This document shows positions 34,211 to 49,134 of a DNA stretch of 64,000 nucleotides, piece after piece. Position 1 is the stretch's first letter. Every line of letters begins with the position of its first letter. The stretch spans positions 7,282,963 to 7,346,962 of the forward strand of contig NC_135022.1 of the NCBI RefSeq assembly GCF_051020955.1, in the 5' to 3' direction. Position numbers and translations under genes: made by a program. The stretch is from Megalopta genalis (lineage: Eukaryota > Arthropoda > Insecta > Hymenoptera > Halictidae). The notes beneath the pieces were generated by a model that worked only from the letters and a program-made list of their open reading frames with translations, searched no databases and was not told the DNA's origin.

Positions 34211-35865
34211 TATCATTAGATTTTCTTCAAAGTACGATATTCCTGCTTAAATAACGTTTTTACATAGGGACTGAGCAGTTAGGACGAAATCTAATGTCAG
34301 AAAATGGCACTTTACTCTTGTGAATTTTCGGTTTTTTCAATTATCTGAAAGAACCTATCACCAGATTTTTTAAATACGAGAATCTTGCTTAACTAACGCT
34401 TTTACATTAGAATTAGGTATTGAGTAAGAAATGTAATGTCAGAAAATGTCACTTTACTCTTGTGAATTTTCGGTTTTTTCAATTTTCTGGAAAAGCCTAT
34501 CATTAGATTTTCTTCAAAGTACGATATTCCTGATTAAATAACGTTTTTATATAGGGATTGAGAAGTTAGGACGAAATCTAATGTCAGAAAATGGCACTTT
34601 ACTCTTGTGAATTTCCGGTTTTTTCAATTATCTGAAAGAACCTATCATCAGATTTTTTAAATACGAGAATCTTGCTTAACTAACGCTTTTACATTAGAAT
34701 TAGGTATTGAGTACGAAATGTAATGTCAGAAAATGTCACTTTACTCTCGTGAATTTTCGGTTTTTTCAATTTTCTGAAAAAGCCTATCATTAGATTTTCT
34801 TCAAAATACGATATTCCTGCTTAAATAACGTTTTTACATAGGGATTAAGCATGTAGAACGAAATGTAACGTCAGAAAATGGCACTTTGCTCTTGTGATTT
34901 TTCGGTTTTTCCAATTTTCTGAAAAAACCTATCATTAGATTCTCTTCAAGACACAATATTCTTGCTTAGATAACGTTTTTACATAGGGATTAAGCATTTA
35001 GAACGAAATCTAATGTCAGAAAATGACACTTTACTCTTGTGATTTTACGGTTTTTCCAATTTTCTGAAAAAACCTATCATCAGATTTTTTAAATACGAGA
35101 ATCTTGCTTAACTAACGATTTTACATTAGAATTAGGTATTGAGTACGAAATATAATGTCAGAAAATGGCGCTTTACTCTAGTAATATTTCGGTTTTTTCA
35201 ATTTTCTGAAAGAATCTATCATTAGATCTTTTAAATACGAGAATCTTGCTTAACTACCGATTTTACATTAGAATTAAGTATTTAGAACGAAAACTAAAGT
35301 CAGAAAATGGCACTTTACTCTTGTGACTTTTCTGTTTTTTTCAATTTTCTGAAAAATCCTATCATTAGATTTTCTTCAAAGTACGATATTCTTGCTTATA
35401 TATCGTGTTTACATAGGGATTAAGCATTTAGAACGAAATCTAATGTCAGAAAATGGCACTTTACTCTTGTGAATTTTCGGTTTTTTCAATTTTCTGAAAA
35501 AACCTATCATTAGATTTTCTTCAAAGTACGATAATCCTGCTTAAATAACATTTCTACATAGGGACTGAGCAGTTAGGACGAAATCTAATGTCAGAAAATG
35601 GCACTTTACTCTTGTTAATTTTCGGTTTTTTCAATTATCTGAAAAAACCTATCATCAGATTTTTTAAATACGAGAATCTTGCTTAACTAACGCTTTTACA
35701 TTAGAATTAGGTATTGAGTACGAAATGTAATGTCAGAAAATGGCACTTTACTCTTGTGATTTTTCTTTTTTTTTCAATTTTCTGAAAAATCCTATCATTA
35801 GATTTTCTTCAAGACACAATATTCTTGCTTAGATAACGTTTTTACATAGGGATTAAGCATGTAGA
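32050..35865 (+). repeat. Higher-order block H3, copy 1 (offset 4,036 bp)
   Basis: Repeated at about 36,090-39,900, 28 monomers away. Shared markers are TAACCGCAG (32851 / 36887), GTAATATTTCGG (35181 / 39217) and TAGATCTTTT (35223 / 39259). The left part overlaps the end of block H2 copy 2, so H3 arose after the H2 duplication. Confidence 0.85.
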
Positions 35866-36089
35866 ACGAAATGTAACGTCAGAAAATGGCACTTTGCTCT
35901 TGTGATTTTTCGGTTTTTCCAATTTTCTGAAAAAACCTATCATTAGATTCTCTTCAAGACACAATATTCTTGCTTAGATAACGTTTTTACATAGGGATTA
36001 AGCATTTAGAACGAAATCTAATGTCAGAAAATGACACTTTACTCTTGTGATTTTACGGTTTTTCCAATTTTCTGAAAAAACCTATCATT

Positions 36090-39000
36090 AGATTTTCTTC
36101 AAAGTACGATAATCCTGCTTAAATAACGTTTTTACATAGGGATTGAGCAGTTAGGACGAAATCTAATGTCAGAAAATGGCACTTTTTACTCTTGTGAATT
36201 TTCGGTTTTTTCAATTATCTGAAAAAACCTATCATCAGATTTTTTAAATACGAGAATCTTGCTTAACTAACGCTTTTACATTAGAATTAGGTATTGAGTA
36301 CGAAATGTAATGTCAGAAAATGGCACTTTACTCTTGTGATTTTTCTGTTTTTTTCAATTTTCTGAAAAATCCTATCATTAGATTTTCTTCAAAATACGAT
36401 ATTCGTGCTTAAATAACGTTTTTACATAGGGATTAAGCATGTAGAACGAAATGTAACGTCAGAAAATGGCACTTTGCTCTTGTGATTTTTCGGTTCTTCC
36501 AATTTTCTGAAAAAACCTATCTTTAGATTTTCTTCAAGACACAATATTCTTGCTTAGATAACGTTTTTACATAGGGATTAAGCATGTAGAACGAAATGTA
36601 ATGTCAGAAAATGGCACTTTGCTCTTGTGATTTTTCGGTTTTTCCAATTTTCTGAAAAAACCTACCATTAGATTTTTTAAATACGAGAATCTTGCTTAAC
36701 TAACGCTTTCACATTAGAATTAGGTATTGAGTACGAAATGTAATGTCAGAAAATGGCACTTTACTCTTGTGATTTTTCTGTTTTTTTCAATTTTCTGAAA
36801 AATCCTATCATTAGATTTTCTTCAAAATACGATATTCGTGCTTAAATAACGTTTTTACATAGGGATTAAGCATGTAGAACGAAATGTAACCGCAGAAAAT
36901 GGCACTTTGCTCTTGTGATTTTTCGGTTTTTCCAATTTTCTGAAAAAACCTATCATTAGATTTTCTTCAAGACACAATATTCTTGCTTAGATAACGTTTT
37001 TACATAGGGATTATGCATGTAGAACGAAATGTAATGTCAGAAAATGGCACTTTGCTCTTGTGATTTTTCGGTTTTTCCAATTTTCTGAAAAATCCTATCA
37101 TTAGATTTTCTTCAAAATACGATATTCGTGCTTAAATAACGTTTTTACATAGGGACTGAGCAGTTAGGACGAAATCTAATGTCAGAAAATGGCACTTTAC
37201 TCTTGTGAATTTTCGGTTTTTTCAATTATCTGAAAGAACCTATCACCAGATTTTTTAAATACGAGAATCTTGCTTAACTAACGCTTTTACATTAGAATTA
37301 GGTATTGAGTAAGAAATGTAATGTCAGAAAATGTCACTTTACTCTTGTGAATTTTCGGTTTTTTCAATTTTCTGAAAAAGCCTATCATTAGATTTTCTTC
37401 AAAGTACGATATTCCTGATTAAATAACGTTTTTATATAGGGATTGAGCACTTAGGACGAAATCTAATGTCAGAAAATGGCACTTTACTCTTGTGAATTTT
37501 CGGTTTTTTCAATTATCTGAAAGAACCTATCATCAGATTTTTTAAATACGAGAATCTTGCTTAACTAACGCTTTTACATTAGAATTAGGTATTGAGTACG
37601 AAATGTAATGTCAGAAAATGTCACTTTACTCTTGTGAATTTTCGGTTTTTTCAATTTTCTGAAAAAGCCTATCATTAGATTTTCTTCAAAATACGATATT
37701 CCTGCTTAAATAACGTTTTTACATAGGGATTAAGCATGTAGAACGAAATGTAACGTCAGAAAATGGCACTTTGCTCTTGTGATTTTTCGGTTTTTCCAAT
37801 TTTCTGAAAAAACCTATCATTAGATTCTCTTCAAGACACAATATTCTTGCTTAGATAACGTTTTTACATAGGGATTAAGCATTTAGAACGAAATCTAATG
37901 TCAGAAAATGACACTTTACTCTTGTGATTTTACGGTTTTTCCAATTTTCTGAAAAAACCTATCATTAGATTTTCTTCAAAGTACGATAATCCTGCTTAAA
38001 TAACGTTTTTACATAGGGATTGAGCAGTTAGGACGAAATATTATGTCAGAAGATGGCACTTTACTCTTGTGAATTTTCGGTTTTTTCAATTATCTGAAAA
38101 AACCTATCATCAGATTTTTTAAATACGAGAATCTTGCTTAACTAACGCTTTTACATTAGAATTAGGTATTGAGTACGAAATGTAATGTCAGAAAATGTCA
38201 CACTACTCTTGTGAATTTTCGGTTTTTTCAATTTTCTGAAAAAACCTATCATTAGATTTTCTTCAAAGTACGATATTCCTGCTTAAATAACGTTTTTACA
38301 TAGGGACTGAGCAGTTAGGACGAAATCTAATGTCAGAAAATGGCACTTTACTCTTGTGAATTTTCGGTTTTTTCAATTATCTGAAAGAACCTATCACCAG
38401 ATTTTTTAAATACGAGAATCTTGCTTAACTAACGCTTTTACATTAGAATTAGGTATTGAGTAAGAAATGTAATGTCAGAAAATGTCACTTTACTCTTGTG
38501 AATTTTCGGTTTTTTCAATTTTCTGGAAAAGCCTATCATTAGATTTTCTTCAAAGTACGATATTCCTGATTAAATAACGTTTTTATATAGGGATTGAGAA
38601 GTTAGGACGAAATCTAATGTCAGAAAATGGCACTTTACTCTTGTGAATTTCCGGTTTTTTCAATTATCTGAAAGAACCTATCATCAGATTTTTTAAATAC
38701 GAGAATCTTGCTTAACTAACGCTTTTACATTAGAATTAGGTATTGAGTACGAAATGTAATGTCAGAAAATGTCACTTTACTCTCGTGAATTTTCGGTTTT
38801 TTCAATTTTCTGAAAAAGCCTATCATTAGATTTTCTTCAAAATACGATATTCCTGCTTAAATAACGTTTTTACATAGGGATTAAGCATGTAGAACGAAAT
38901 GTAACGTCAGAAAATGGCACTTTGCTCTTGTGATTTTTCGGTTTTTCCAATTTTCTGAAAAAACCTATCATTAGATTCTCTTCAAGACACAATATTCTTG

Positions 39001-39900
39001 CTTAGATAACGTTTTTACATAGGGATTAAGCATTTAGAACGAAATCTAATGTCAGAAAATGACACTTTACTCTTGTGATTTTACGGTTTTTCCAATTTTC
39101 TGAAAAAACCTATCATCAGATTTTTTAAATACGAGAATCTTGCTTAACTAACGATTTTACATTAGAATTAGGTATTGAGTACGAAATATAATGTCAGAAA
39201 ATGGCGCTTTACTCTAGTAATATTTCGGTTTTTTCAATTTTCTGAAAGAATCTATCATTAGATCTTTTAAATACGAGAATCTTGCTTAACTACCGATTTT
39301 ACATTAGAATTAAGTATTTAGAACGAAAACTAAAGTCAGAAAATGGCACTTTACTCTTGTGACTTTTCTGTTTTTTTCAATTTTCTGAAAAATCCTATCA
39401 TTAGATTTTCTTCAAAGTACGATATTCTTGCTTATATATCGTGTTTACATAGGGATTAAGCATTTAGAACGAAATCTAATGTCAGAAAATGGCACTTTAC
39501 TCTTGTGAATTTTCGGTTTTTTCAATTTTCTGAAAAAACCTATCATTAGATTTTCTTCAAAGTACGATAATCCTGCTTAAATAACATTTCTACATAGGGA
39601 CTGAGCAGTTAGGACGAAATCTAATGTCAGAAAATGGCACTTTACTCTTGTTAATTTTCGGTTTTTTCAATTATCTGAAAAAACCTATCATCAGATTTTT
39701 TAAATACGAGAATCTTGCTTAACTAACGCTTTTACATTAGAATTAGGTATTGAGTACGAAATGTAATGTCAGAAAATGGCACTTTACTCTTGTGATTTTT
39801 CTTTTTTTTTCAATTTTCTGAAAAATCCTATCATTAGATTTTCTTCAAGACACAATATTCTTGCTTAGATAACGTTTTTACATAGGGATTAAGCATTTAG
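36090..39900 (+). repeat. Higher-order block H3, copy 2
   Basis: Second copy of about 32,050-35,865. Beyond about 39,895 it departs from the first and continues with monomers of the group seen near 24.7-25.9 kb. Confidence 0.85.
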
Positions 39901-41899
39901 AACGAAATCTAATGTCAGAAAATGACACTTTACTCTTGTGATTTTACGGTTTTTCCAATTTTCTGAAAAAACCTATCATTAGATTTTCTTCAAAGTACGA
40001 TAATCCTGCTTAAATAACGTTTTTACATAGGGATTGAGCAGTTAGGACGAAATATTATGTCAGAAGATGGCACTTTACTCTTGTGAATTTTCGGTTTTTT
40101 CAATTATCTGAAAAAACCTATCATCAGATTTTTTAAATACGAGAATCTTGCTTAACTAACGCTGTTACATTAGAATTAGGTATTGAGTACGAAATGTAAT
40201 GTCAGAAAATGTCACACTACTCTTGTGAATTTTCGGTTTTTTCAATTTTCTGAAAAATCCTATCATTAGATTTTCTTCAAAATACGATATTCGTGCTTAC
40301 ATAACGTTTTTACATAGGGATTAAGCATGTAGAACGAAATGTAACGTCAGAAAATGGCACTTTGCTCTTGTGATTTTTCGGTTTTTCCAATTTTCTGAAA
40401 AAACCTATCATTAGATTTTCTTCAAGACACAATATTCTTGCTTAGATAACGTTTTGACATAGGGATTAAGCATTTAGAACGAAATCTAATGTCAGAAAAT
40501 GACACTTTACTCTTGTGATTTTACGGTTTTTCCAATTTTCTGAAAAAACCTATCATTAGATTTTCTTCAAAGTACGATAATCCTGCTTAAATAACGTTTT
40601 TACATAGGGATTGAGCAGTTAGGACGAAATATTATGTCAGAAGATGGCACTTTACTCTTGTGAATTTTCGGTTTTTTCAATTATCTGAAAAAACCTATCA
40701 TCAGATTTTTTAAATACGAGAATCTTGCTTAACTAACGCTGTTACATTAGAATTAGGTAGTGAGTACGAAATGTAATGTCAGAAAATGTCACACTACTCT
40801 TGTGAATTTTCGGTTTTTTCAATTTTCTGAAAAATCCTATCATTAGATTTTCTTCAAAATACGATATTCGTGCTTACATAACGTTTTTACATAGGGATTA
40901 AGCATGTAGAACGAAATGTAACGTCAGAAAATGGCACTTTGCTCTTGTGATTTTTCGGTTTTTCCAATTTTCTGAAAAAACCTATCATTAGATTTTCTTC
41001 AAGACACAATATTCTTGCTTAGATAACGTTTTGACATAGGGATTAAGCATTTAGAACGAAATCTAATGTCAGAAAATGACACTTTACTCTTGTGATTTTA
41101 CGGTTTTTCCAATTTTCTGAAAAAACCTATCATTAGATTTTCTTCAAAGTACGATAATCCTGCTTAAATAACGTTTTTACATAGGGATTGAGCAGTTAGG
41201 ACGAAATATTATGTCAGAAGATGGCACTTTACTCTTGTGAATTTTCGGTTTTTTCAATTATCTGAAAAAACCTATCATCAGATTTTTTAAATACGAGAAT
41301 CTTGCTTAACTAACGCTTTTACATTAGAATTAGGTATTGAGTACGAAATGTAATGTCAGAAAATGTCACACTACTCTTGTGAATTTTCGGTTTTTTCAAT
41401 TTTCTGAAAAAACCTATCATTAGTTTATCTTCAAAGTACGATATTCCTGCTTAGATAACGTTTTGACATAGGGATTAAGCATTTAGAACGAAATCTAATG
41501 TCAGAAAATGACACTTTACTCTTGTGATTTTACGGTTTTTCCAATTTTCTGAAAAAACCTATCATTAGATTTTCTTCAAGACACAATATTCTTGCTTAGA
41601 TAACGTTTTGACATAGGGATTAAGCATTTAGAACGAAATCTAATGTCAGAAAATGACACTTTACTCTTGTGATTTTACGGTTTTTCCAATTTTCTGAAAA
41701 AACCTATCATTAGATTTTCTTCAAAGTACGATAATCCTGCTTAAATAACGTTTTTACATAGGGATTGAGCAGTTAGGACGAAATATTATGTCAGAAGATG
41801 GCACTTTACTCTTGTGAATTTTCGGTTTTTTCAATTATCTGAAAAAACCTATCATCAGATTTTTTAAATACGAGAATCTTGCTTAACTAACGCTTTTAC

Positions 41900-43810
41900 A
41901 TTAGAATTAGGTATTGAGTACGAAATGTAATGTCAGAAAATGTCACACTACTCTTGTGAATTTTCGGTTTTTTCAATTTTCTGAAAAAACCTATCATTAG
42001 TTTATCTTCAAAGTACGATATTCCTGCTTAAATAACGTTTTTACATAGGTACTGAGCAGTTAGGACGAAATCTAATGTCAGAAAATGGCACTTTACTCTT
42101 GTGAATTTTCGGTTTTTTCAATTATCTGAAAAAACCTATCATCAGATTTTTTAAATACGAGAATCTTGCTTAACTAACGCTTTTACATTAGAATTAGGTA
42201 TTGAGTACGAAATGTAATGTCAGAAAATGTCACACTACTCTTGTGAATTTTCGGTTTTTTCAATTTTCTGAAAAAACCTATCATTAGATTTTCTTCAAAG
42301 TACGATATTCCTGCTTAAATAACGTTTTTACATAGGGACTGAGCAGTTAGGACGAAATCTAATGTCAGAAAATGGCACTTTACTCTTGTTAATTTTCGGT
42401 TTTTTCAATTATCTGAAAAAACCTATCATCAGATTTTTTAAATACGAGAATCTTGCTTAACTAACGCTTTTACATTAGAATTAGGTATTGAGTACGAAAT
42501 GTAATGTCAGAAAATGGCACTTCACTCTTGTGATTTTTCTGTTTTTTTCAATTTTCTGAAAAATCCTATAATTAGATTTTCTTCAAGACACAATATTCTT
42601 GCTTAGATAACGTTTTTACATAGGGATTAAGCATTTAGAACGAAATCTAATGTCAGAAAATGACACTTTACTCTTGTGATTTTACGGTTTTTCCAATTTT
42701 CTGAAAAAACCTATCATTAGATTTTCTTCAAAGTACGATAATCCTGCTTAAATAACGTTTTTACATAGGGATTGAGCAGTTAGGACGAAATATTATGTCA
42801 GAAGATGGCACTTTACTCTTGTGAATTTTCGGTTTTTTCAATTATCTGAAAAAACCTATCATCAGATTTTTTAAATACGAGAATCTTGCTTAACTAACGC
42901 TGTTACATTAGAATTAGGTATTGAGTACGAAATGTAATGTCAGAAAATGTCACACTACACTTGTGAATTTTCGGTTTTTTCAATTTTCTGAAAAATCCTA
43001 TCATTAGATTTTCTTCAAAATACGATATTCGTGCTTACATAACGTTTTTACATAGGGATTAAGCATGTAGAACGAAATGTAACGTCAGAAAATGGCACTT
43101 TGCTCTTGTGATTTTTCGGTTTTTCCAATTTTCTGAAAAAACCTATCATTAGATTTTCTTCAAGACACAATATTCTTGCTTAGATAACGTTTTGACATAG
43201 GGATTAAGCATTTAGAACGAAATCTAATGTCAGAAAATGACACTTTACTCTTGTGATTTTACGGTTTTTCCAATTTTCTGAAAAAACCTATCATTAGATT
43301 TTCTTCAAAGTACGATAATCCTGCTTAAATAACGTTTTTACATAGGGATTGAGCAGTTAGGACGAAATATTATGTCAGAAGATGGCACTTTACTCTTGTG
43401 AATTTTCGGTTTTTTCAATTATCTGAAAAAACTTATCATCAGATTTTTTAAATACGAGAATCTTGCTTAACTAACGCTTTTACATTAGAATTAGGTATTG
43501 AGTACGAAATCTAATGTCAGAAAATGTCACACTACTCTTGTGAATTTTCGGTTTTTTCAATTTTCTGAAAAAACCTATCATTAGTTTATCTTCAAAGTAC
43601 GATATTCCTGCTTAAATAACGTTTTTACATAGGTACTGAGCAGTTAGGACGAAATCTAATGTCAGAAAATGGCACTTTACTCTTGTGAATTTTCGGTTTT
43701 TTCAATTATCTGAAAAAACCTATCATCAGATTTTTTAAATACGAGAATCTTGCTTAACTAACGCTTTTACATTAGAATTAGGTATTGAGTACGAAATGTA
43801 ATGTCAGAAA
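41900..43810 (+). repeat. Distant copy of the 24.0-25.9 kb segment (offset 17,886 bp)
   Basis: Rare variants match at this spacing: CCTATAATTAG near 24681 / 42567, CACACTACACTTGTG near 25071 / 42957, ATTAGTTTATC near 24111 / 41997. The distance is 124 monomers. Unrelated higher-order blocks lie between the copies, so this is not a simple adjacent tandem duplication. Confidence 0.75.
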
Positions 43811-44209
43811 ATGGCACTTTACTCTTGTGATTTTTCGGTTTTTTCAATTTTCTGAAAAAACCTATCATTAGATTTTCTTCAAAGTACGATAATCCTGCTT
43901 AAATAACGTTTCTACATAGGGACTGAGCAGTTAGGACGAAATCTAATGTCAGAAAATGGCACTTTACTCTTGTTAATTTTCGGTTTTTTCAATTATCTGA
44001 AAAAACCTATCATCAGATTTTTTAAATACGAGAATCTTGCTTAACTAACGCTTTTACATTAGAATTAGGTATTGAGTACGAAATGTAATGTCAGAAAATG
44101 GCACTTTACTCTTGTGATTTTTCGGTTTTTTCAATTTTCTGAAAAAACCTATCATTAGATTTTCTTCAAAATACGATATTCGTGCTTAAATAACGTTTTT
44201 ACATAGGGA

Positions 44210-45300
44210 TTAAGCATGTAGAACGAAAAGTAATGTCAGAAAATGGCACTTTGCTCTTGTGATTTTTCGGTTTTTCCAATTTTCTGAAAGAATCTATCAT
44301 TAGATTTTTTAAATACGACAATCTTGCTTATATAACAATTTTACATTAGAATTAAATTTTTAGAACGAAATGTAATGTCAGAAAATGTCACTTTACTCTT
44401 GTGAATTTTCGGTTTTTTCAATTATCTGAAAAATCCTATCATTAGATTTTCTTTAAAATACGATATTCGTGCTTAAATAACGTTTTTACATAGGGATTGA
44501 GCAGTTAGGACGAAATCTAATGTCAGAAAATGGCACTTTACTCTTGTGAATTTTCGGTTTTTCCAATTTTCTGAAAAAACCTATCATCAGATTTTTTAAA
44601 TACGAGAATCTTGCTTAACTAACGATTTTACATTAGAATTAGGTATTGAGTACGAAATATAATGTCAGAAAATGGCGCTTTACTCTAGTGATTTTTCGGT
44701 TTTTTCAACTTTCTGTAAAAACCAATCATTAGATTTTCTTCAAAGTACGATATTCGTGCTTAAATATCGTTTTTACATAGGGATTAGGCATTTAGAACGA
44801 AATCTAATGACAGAAAATGGCACTTTACTCTTGTGAATTTTCGGTTTTTCCAATTTTCTGAAAAAACCTATCATTAGATTTTCTTCAAGACACAATATTC
44901 TTGCTTAGATAACGTTTTTACATAGGGATTGGGCATTTAGAACGAAATCTAATGTCAGAAAATGGCAGTTTACACTTGTGATTTCTCGGTTTTTTCAAAT
45001 TTCTGAAAAAACCTACAATTAGATTTTCTTCAAAGTACGATATTCTTGCTTAAATAACGTTTTTACATAGGGAGTAAGCATGTAGAACGAAATGTAATGT
45101 CAGAAAATGGCACTTTGCTCTTCTGATTTTTCGGTTTTTCAAATTTTCTGAAAAAACCTATCATTAGATTTTTTAAATACGAGAATCTTGCTTAACTAAC
45201 GCTTTTACATTAGAATTAGGTATTGAGTACGAAATGTAATGTCAGAAAATGGCACTTTACTCTTGTGATTTTTCTGTTTTTTTCAACTTTCTGAAAAATC
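44210..45300 (+). repeat. Distant copy of the 10.3-11.4 kb segment (offset about 33.9 kb)
   Basis: The order AACGAAAAGTAATG (10321 / 44222), TTATATAACAATTTTAC, GAATTAAATTTTTAG and CAGTTTACACTTGTG (11064 / 44966) is preserved. These edge-type monomers reappear deep inside the array, about 235 monomers away. Confidence 0.75.
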
Positions 45301-48300
45301 CTATCATTAGATTTTCTTCAAAATACGATATTCGTGCTTAAATAACGTTTTTACATAGGGATTAAGCATTTAGAACGAAATGTAATGTCAGAAAATGGCA
45401 CATTACTCTAGTAATTTTTCGGTTTTTATCAATTTTCTGAAAAATCCTATCATTAGATTTTCTTCAAAATACGATATTCGTGCTTAAATAACGTTTTTAC
45501 ATAGGGATTAAGTATTTAGAACGAAGTCTAATGTCAGAAAATGTCACTTTACTCTTGTGAATTTTCGGTTTTTTCAATTTTCTGAAAAAACCTATCATTA
45601 GATTTTCTTCAAAGTACGATATTCCTGCTTAAATAACGTTTTTACATAGGGACTGAGCAGTTAGGACGAAATCTAATGTCAGAAAATGGCACTTTACTCT
45701 TGTGAATTTTCGGTTTTTTCAATTATCTGAAAAAACCTATCATCAGATTTTTTAAATACGAGAATCTTGCTTAACTAACGCTTTTACATTAGAATTAGGT
45801 ATTGAGTACGAAATGTAATGTCAGAAAATGGCACTTTACTCTTGTGATTTTTCTGTTTTTTTCAATTTTCTGAAAAATCCTATCATTAGATTTTCTTCAA
45901 AATACGATATTCGTGCTTAAATAACGTTTTTACATAGGGATTAAGCATGTAGAACGAAATGTAACGTCAGAAAATGGCACTTTGCTCTTGTGATTTTTCG
46001 GTTTTTCCAATTTTCTGAAAAAACCTATCATTAGATTTTCTTCAAGACACAATATTCTTGCTTAGATAACGTTTTTACATAGGGATTAAGCATGTAGAAC
46101 GAAATGTAATGTCAGAAAATGGCACTTTGCTCTTGTGATTTTTCGGTTTTTCCAATTTTCTGAAAAAACCTATCATTAGATTTTTTAAATACGAGAATCT
46201 TGCTTAACTAACGCTTTTACATTAGAATTAGGTATTGAGTACGAAATGTAATGTCAGAAAATGGCACTTTACTCTTGTGATTTTTCTGTTTTTTTCAATT
46301 TTCTGAAAAATCCTATCATTAGATTTTCTTCAAAATACGATATTCGTGCTTAAATAACATTTTTACATAGGGATTAAGTATTTAGACCGAAGTCTAATGT
46401 CAGGAAATGGCACTTTACTCTTGTGAATTTTCGGTTTTTTCAATTTTCTGAAAAAACCTATCATTAGATTTTCTTCAAAGTACGATAATCCTGCTTAAAT
46501 AACGTTTTTACATAGGGATTGAGCAGTTAGGACGAAATATTATGTCAGAAGATGGCACTTTACTCTTGTGAATTTTCGGTTTTTTCAATTATCTGAAAAA
46601 ACCTATCATCAGATTTTTTAAATACGAGAATCTTGCTTAACTAACGCTTTACATTAGAATTAGGTATTGAGTACGAAATGTAATGTCAGAAAATGTCACA
46701 CTACTCTTGTGAATTTTCGGTTTTTTCAATTTTCTGAAAAAACCTATCATTAGATTTTCTTCAAAGTACGATATTCCTGCTTAAATAACGTTTTTACATA
46801 GGGACTGAGCAGTTAGGACGAAATCTAATGTCAGAAAATGGTACTTTACTCTTGTGAATTTTCGGTTTTTTCAATTATCTGAAAAAACCTATCATCAGAT
46901 TTTTTAAATACGAGAATCTTGCTTAACTAACGCTTTTACATTAGAATTAGGTATTGAGTACGAAATGTAATGTCAGAAAATGGCACTTTACTCTTGTGAT
47001 TTTTCTGTTTTTTTCAATTTTCTGAAAAATCCTATCATTAGATTTTCTTCAAAATACGATATTCGTGCTTAAATAACGTTTTTACATAGGGATTAAGCAT
47101 GTAGAACGAAATGTAACGTCAGAAAATGGCACTTTACTCTTGTGATTTTTCTGTTTTTTTCAATTTTCTGAAAAATCCTATCATTAGATTTTCTTCAAAA
47201 TACGATATTCGTGCTTAAATAACGTTTTTACATAGGGATTAAGCATGTAGAACGAAATGTAATGTCAGAAAATGGCACTTTGCTCTTGTGATTTTTCGGT
47301 TTTTCCAATTTTCTGAAAAAACCTATCATTAGATTTTTTAAATACGAGAATCTTGCTTAACTAACGCTTTCACATTAGAATTAGGTATTGAGTACGAAAT
47401 GTAATGTCAGAAAATGGCACTTTACTCTTGTGATTTTTCTGTTTTTTTCAATTTTCTGAAAAATCCTATCATTAGATTTTCTTCAAAATACGATATTCGT
47501 GCTTAAATAACGTTTTTACATAGGGATTAAGCATTTAGAACGAAATGTAATGTCAGAAAATGGCACATTACTCTTGTAATTTTTCGGTTTTTTTAAATTT
47601 TCTGAAAAATCCTATCATTAGATTTTCTTCAAAATACGATATTCGTGCTTAAATAACGTTTTTACATAGGGATTAAGCATTTAGAACGAAATGTAATGTC
47701 AGAAAATGGCACATTACTCTTGTGATTTTTCGGTTTTTTTCAATTTTCTGAAAAATCCTATCATTAGATTTTCTTCAAAATACGATATTCGTGCTTAAAT
47801 AACGTTTTTACATAGGGATTGAGCAGTTAGGACGAAATGTTATGTCAGAAAATGGCACTTTACTCTTGTGAATTTTCGGTTTTTTCAATTATCTGAAAGA
47901 ACCTATCACCAGATTTTTTAAATACGAGAATCTTGCTTAACTAACGCTTTTACATTAGAATTAGGTATTGAGTACGAAATGTAATGTCAGAAAATGTCAC
48001 TTTACTCTTGTGAATTTTCGGTTTTTTCAATTTTCTGAAAAAGCCTATCATTAGATTTTCTTCAAAGTACGATATTCCTGCTTAAATAACGTTTTTATAT
48101 AGGGATTGAGCAGTTAGGACGAAATCTAATGTCAGAAAATGGCACTTTACTCTTTTGAATTTTCGGTTTTTTCAATTATCTGAAAGAACCTATCATCAGA
48201 TTTTTTAAATACGAGAATCTTGCTTAACTAACGCTTTTACATTAGAATTAGGTATTGAGTACGAAATGTAATGTCAGAAAATGTCACTTTACTCTTGTGA

Positions 48301-49134
48301 ATTTTCGGTTTTTTCAATTTTCTGAAAAAGCCTATCATTAGATTTTCTTCAAAATACGATATTCCTGCTTAAATAACGTTTTTACATAGGGATTAAGCAT
48401 GTAGAACGAAATGTAACGTCAGAAAATGGCACTTTGCTCTTGTGATTTTTCGGTTTTTCCAATTTTCTGAAAAAACCTATCATTAGATTCTCTTCAAGAC
48501 ACAATATTCTTGCTTAGATAACGTTTTTACATAGGGATTAAGCATTTAGAACGAAATCTAATGTCAGAAAATGACACTTTACTCTTGTGATTTTACGGTT
48601 TTTCCAATTTTCTGAAAAAACCTATCATCAGATTTTTTAAATACGAGAATCTTGCTTAACTAACGATTTTACATTAGAATTAGGTATTGAGTACGAAATA
48701 TAATGTCAGAAAATGGCGCTTTACTCTAGTAATTTTTCGGTTTTTTCAATTTTCTGAAAGAATCTATCATTAGATCTTTTAAATACGAGAATCTTGCTTA
48801 ACTACCGATTTTACATTAGAATTAAGTATTTAGAACGAAAACTAAAGTCAGAAAATGGCACTTTACTCTTGTGACTTTTCTGTTTTTTTCAATTTTCTGA
48901 AAAATCCTATCATTAGATTTTCTTCAAAGTACGATATTCTTGCTTATATATCGTGTTTACATAGGAATTAAGCATTTAGAACGAAATCTAATGTCAGAAA
49001 ATGGCACTTTACTCTTGTGAATTTTCGGTTTTTTCAATTTTCTGAAAAAACCTATCATTAGATTTTCTTCAAAGTACGATAATCCTGCTTAAATAACGTT
49101 TCTACATAGGGACTGAGCAGTTAGGACGAAATCT

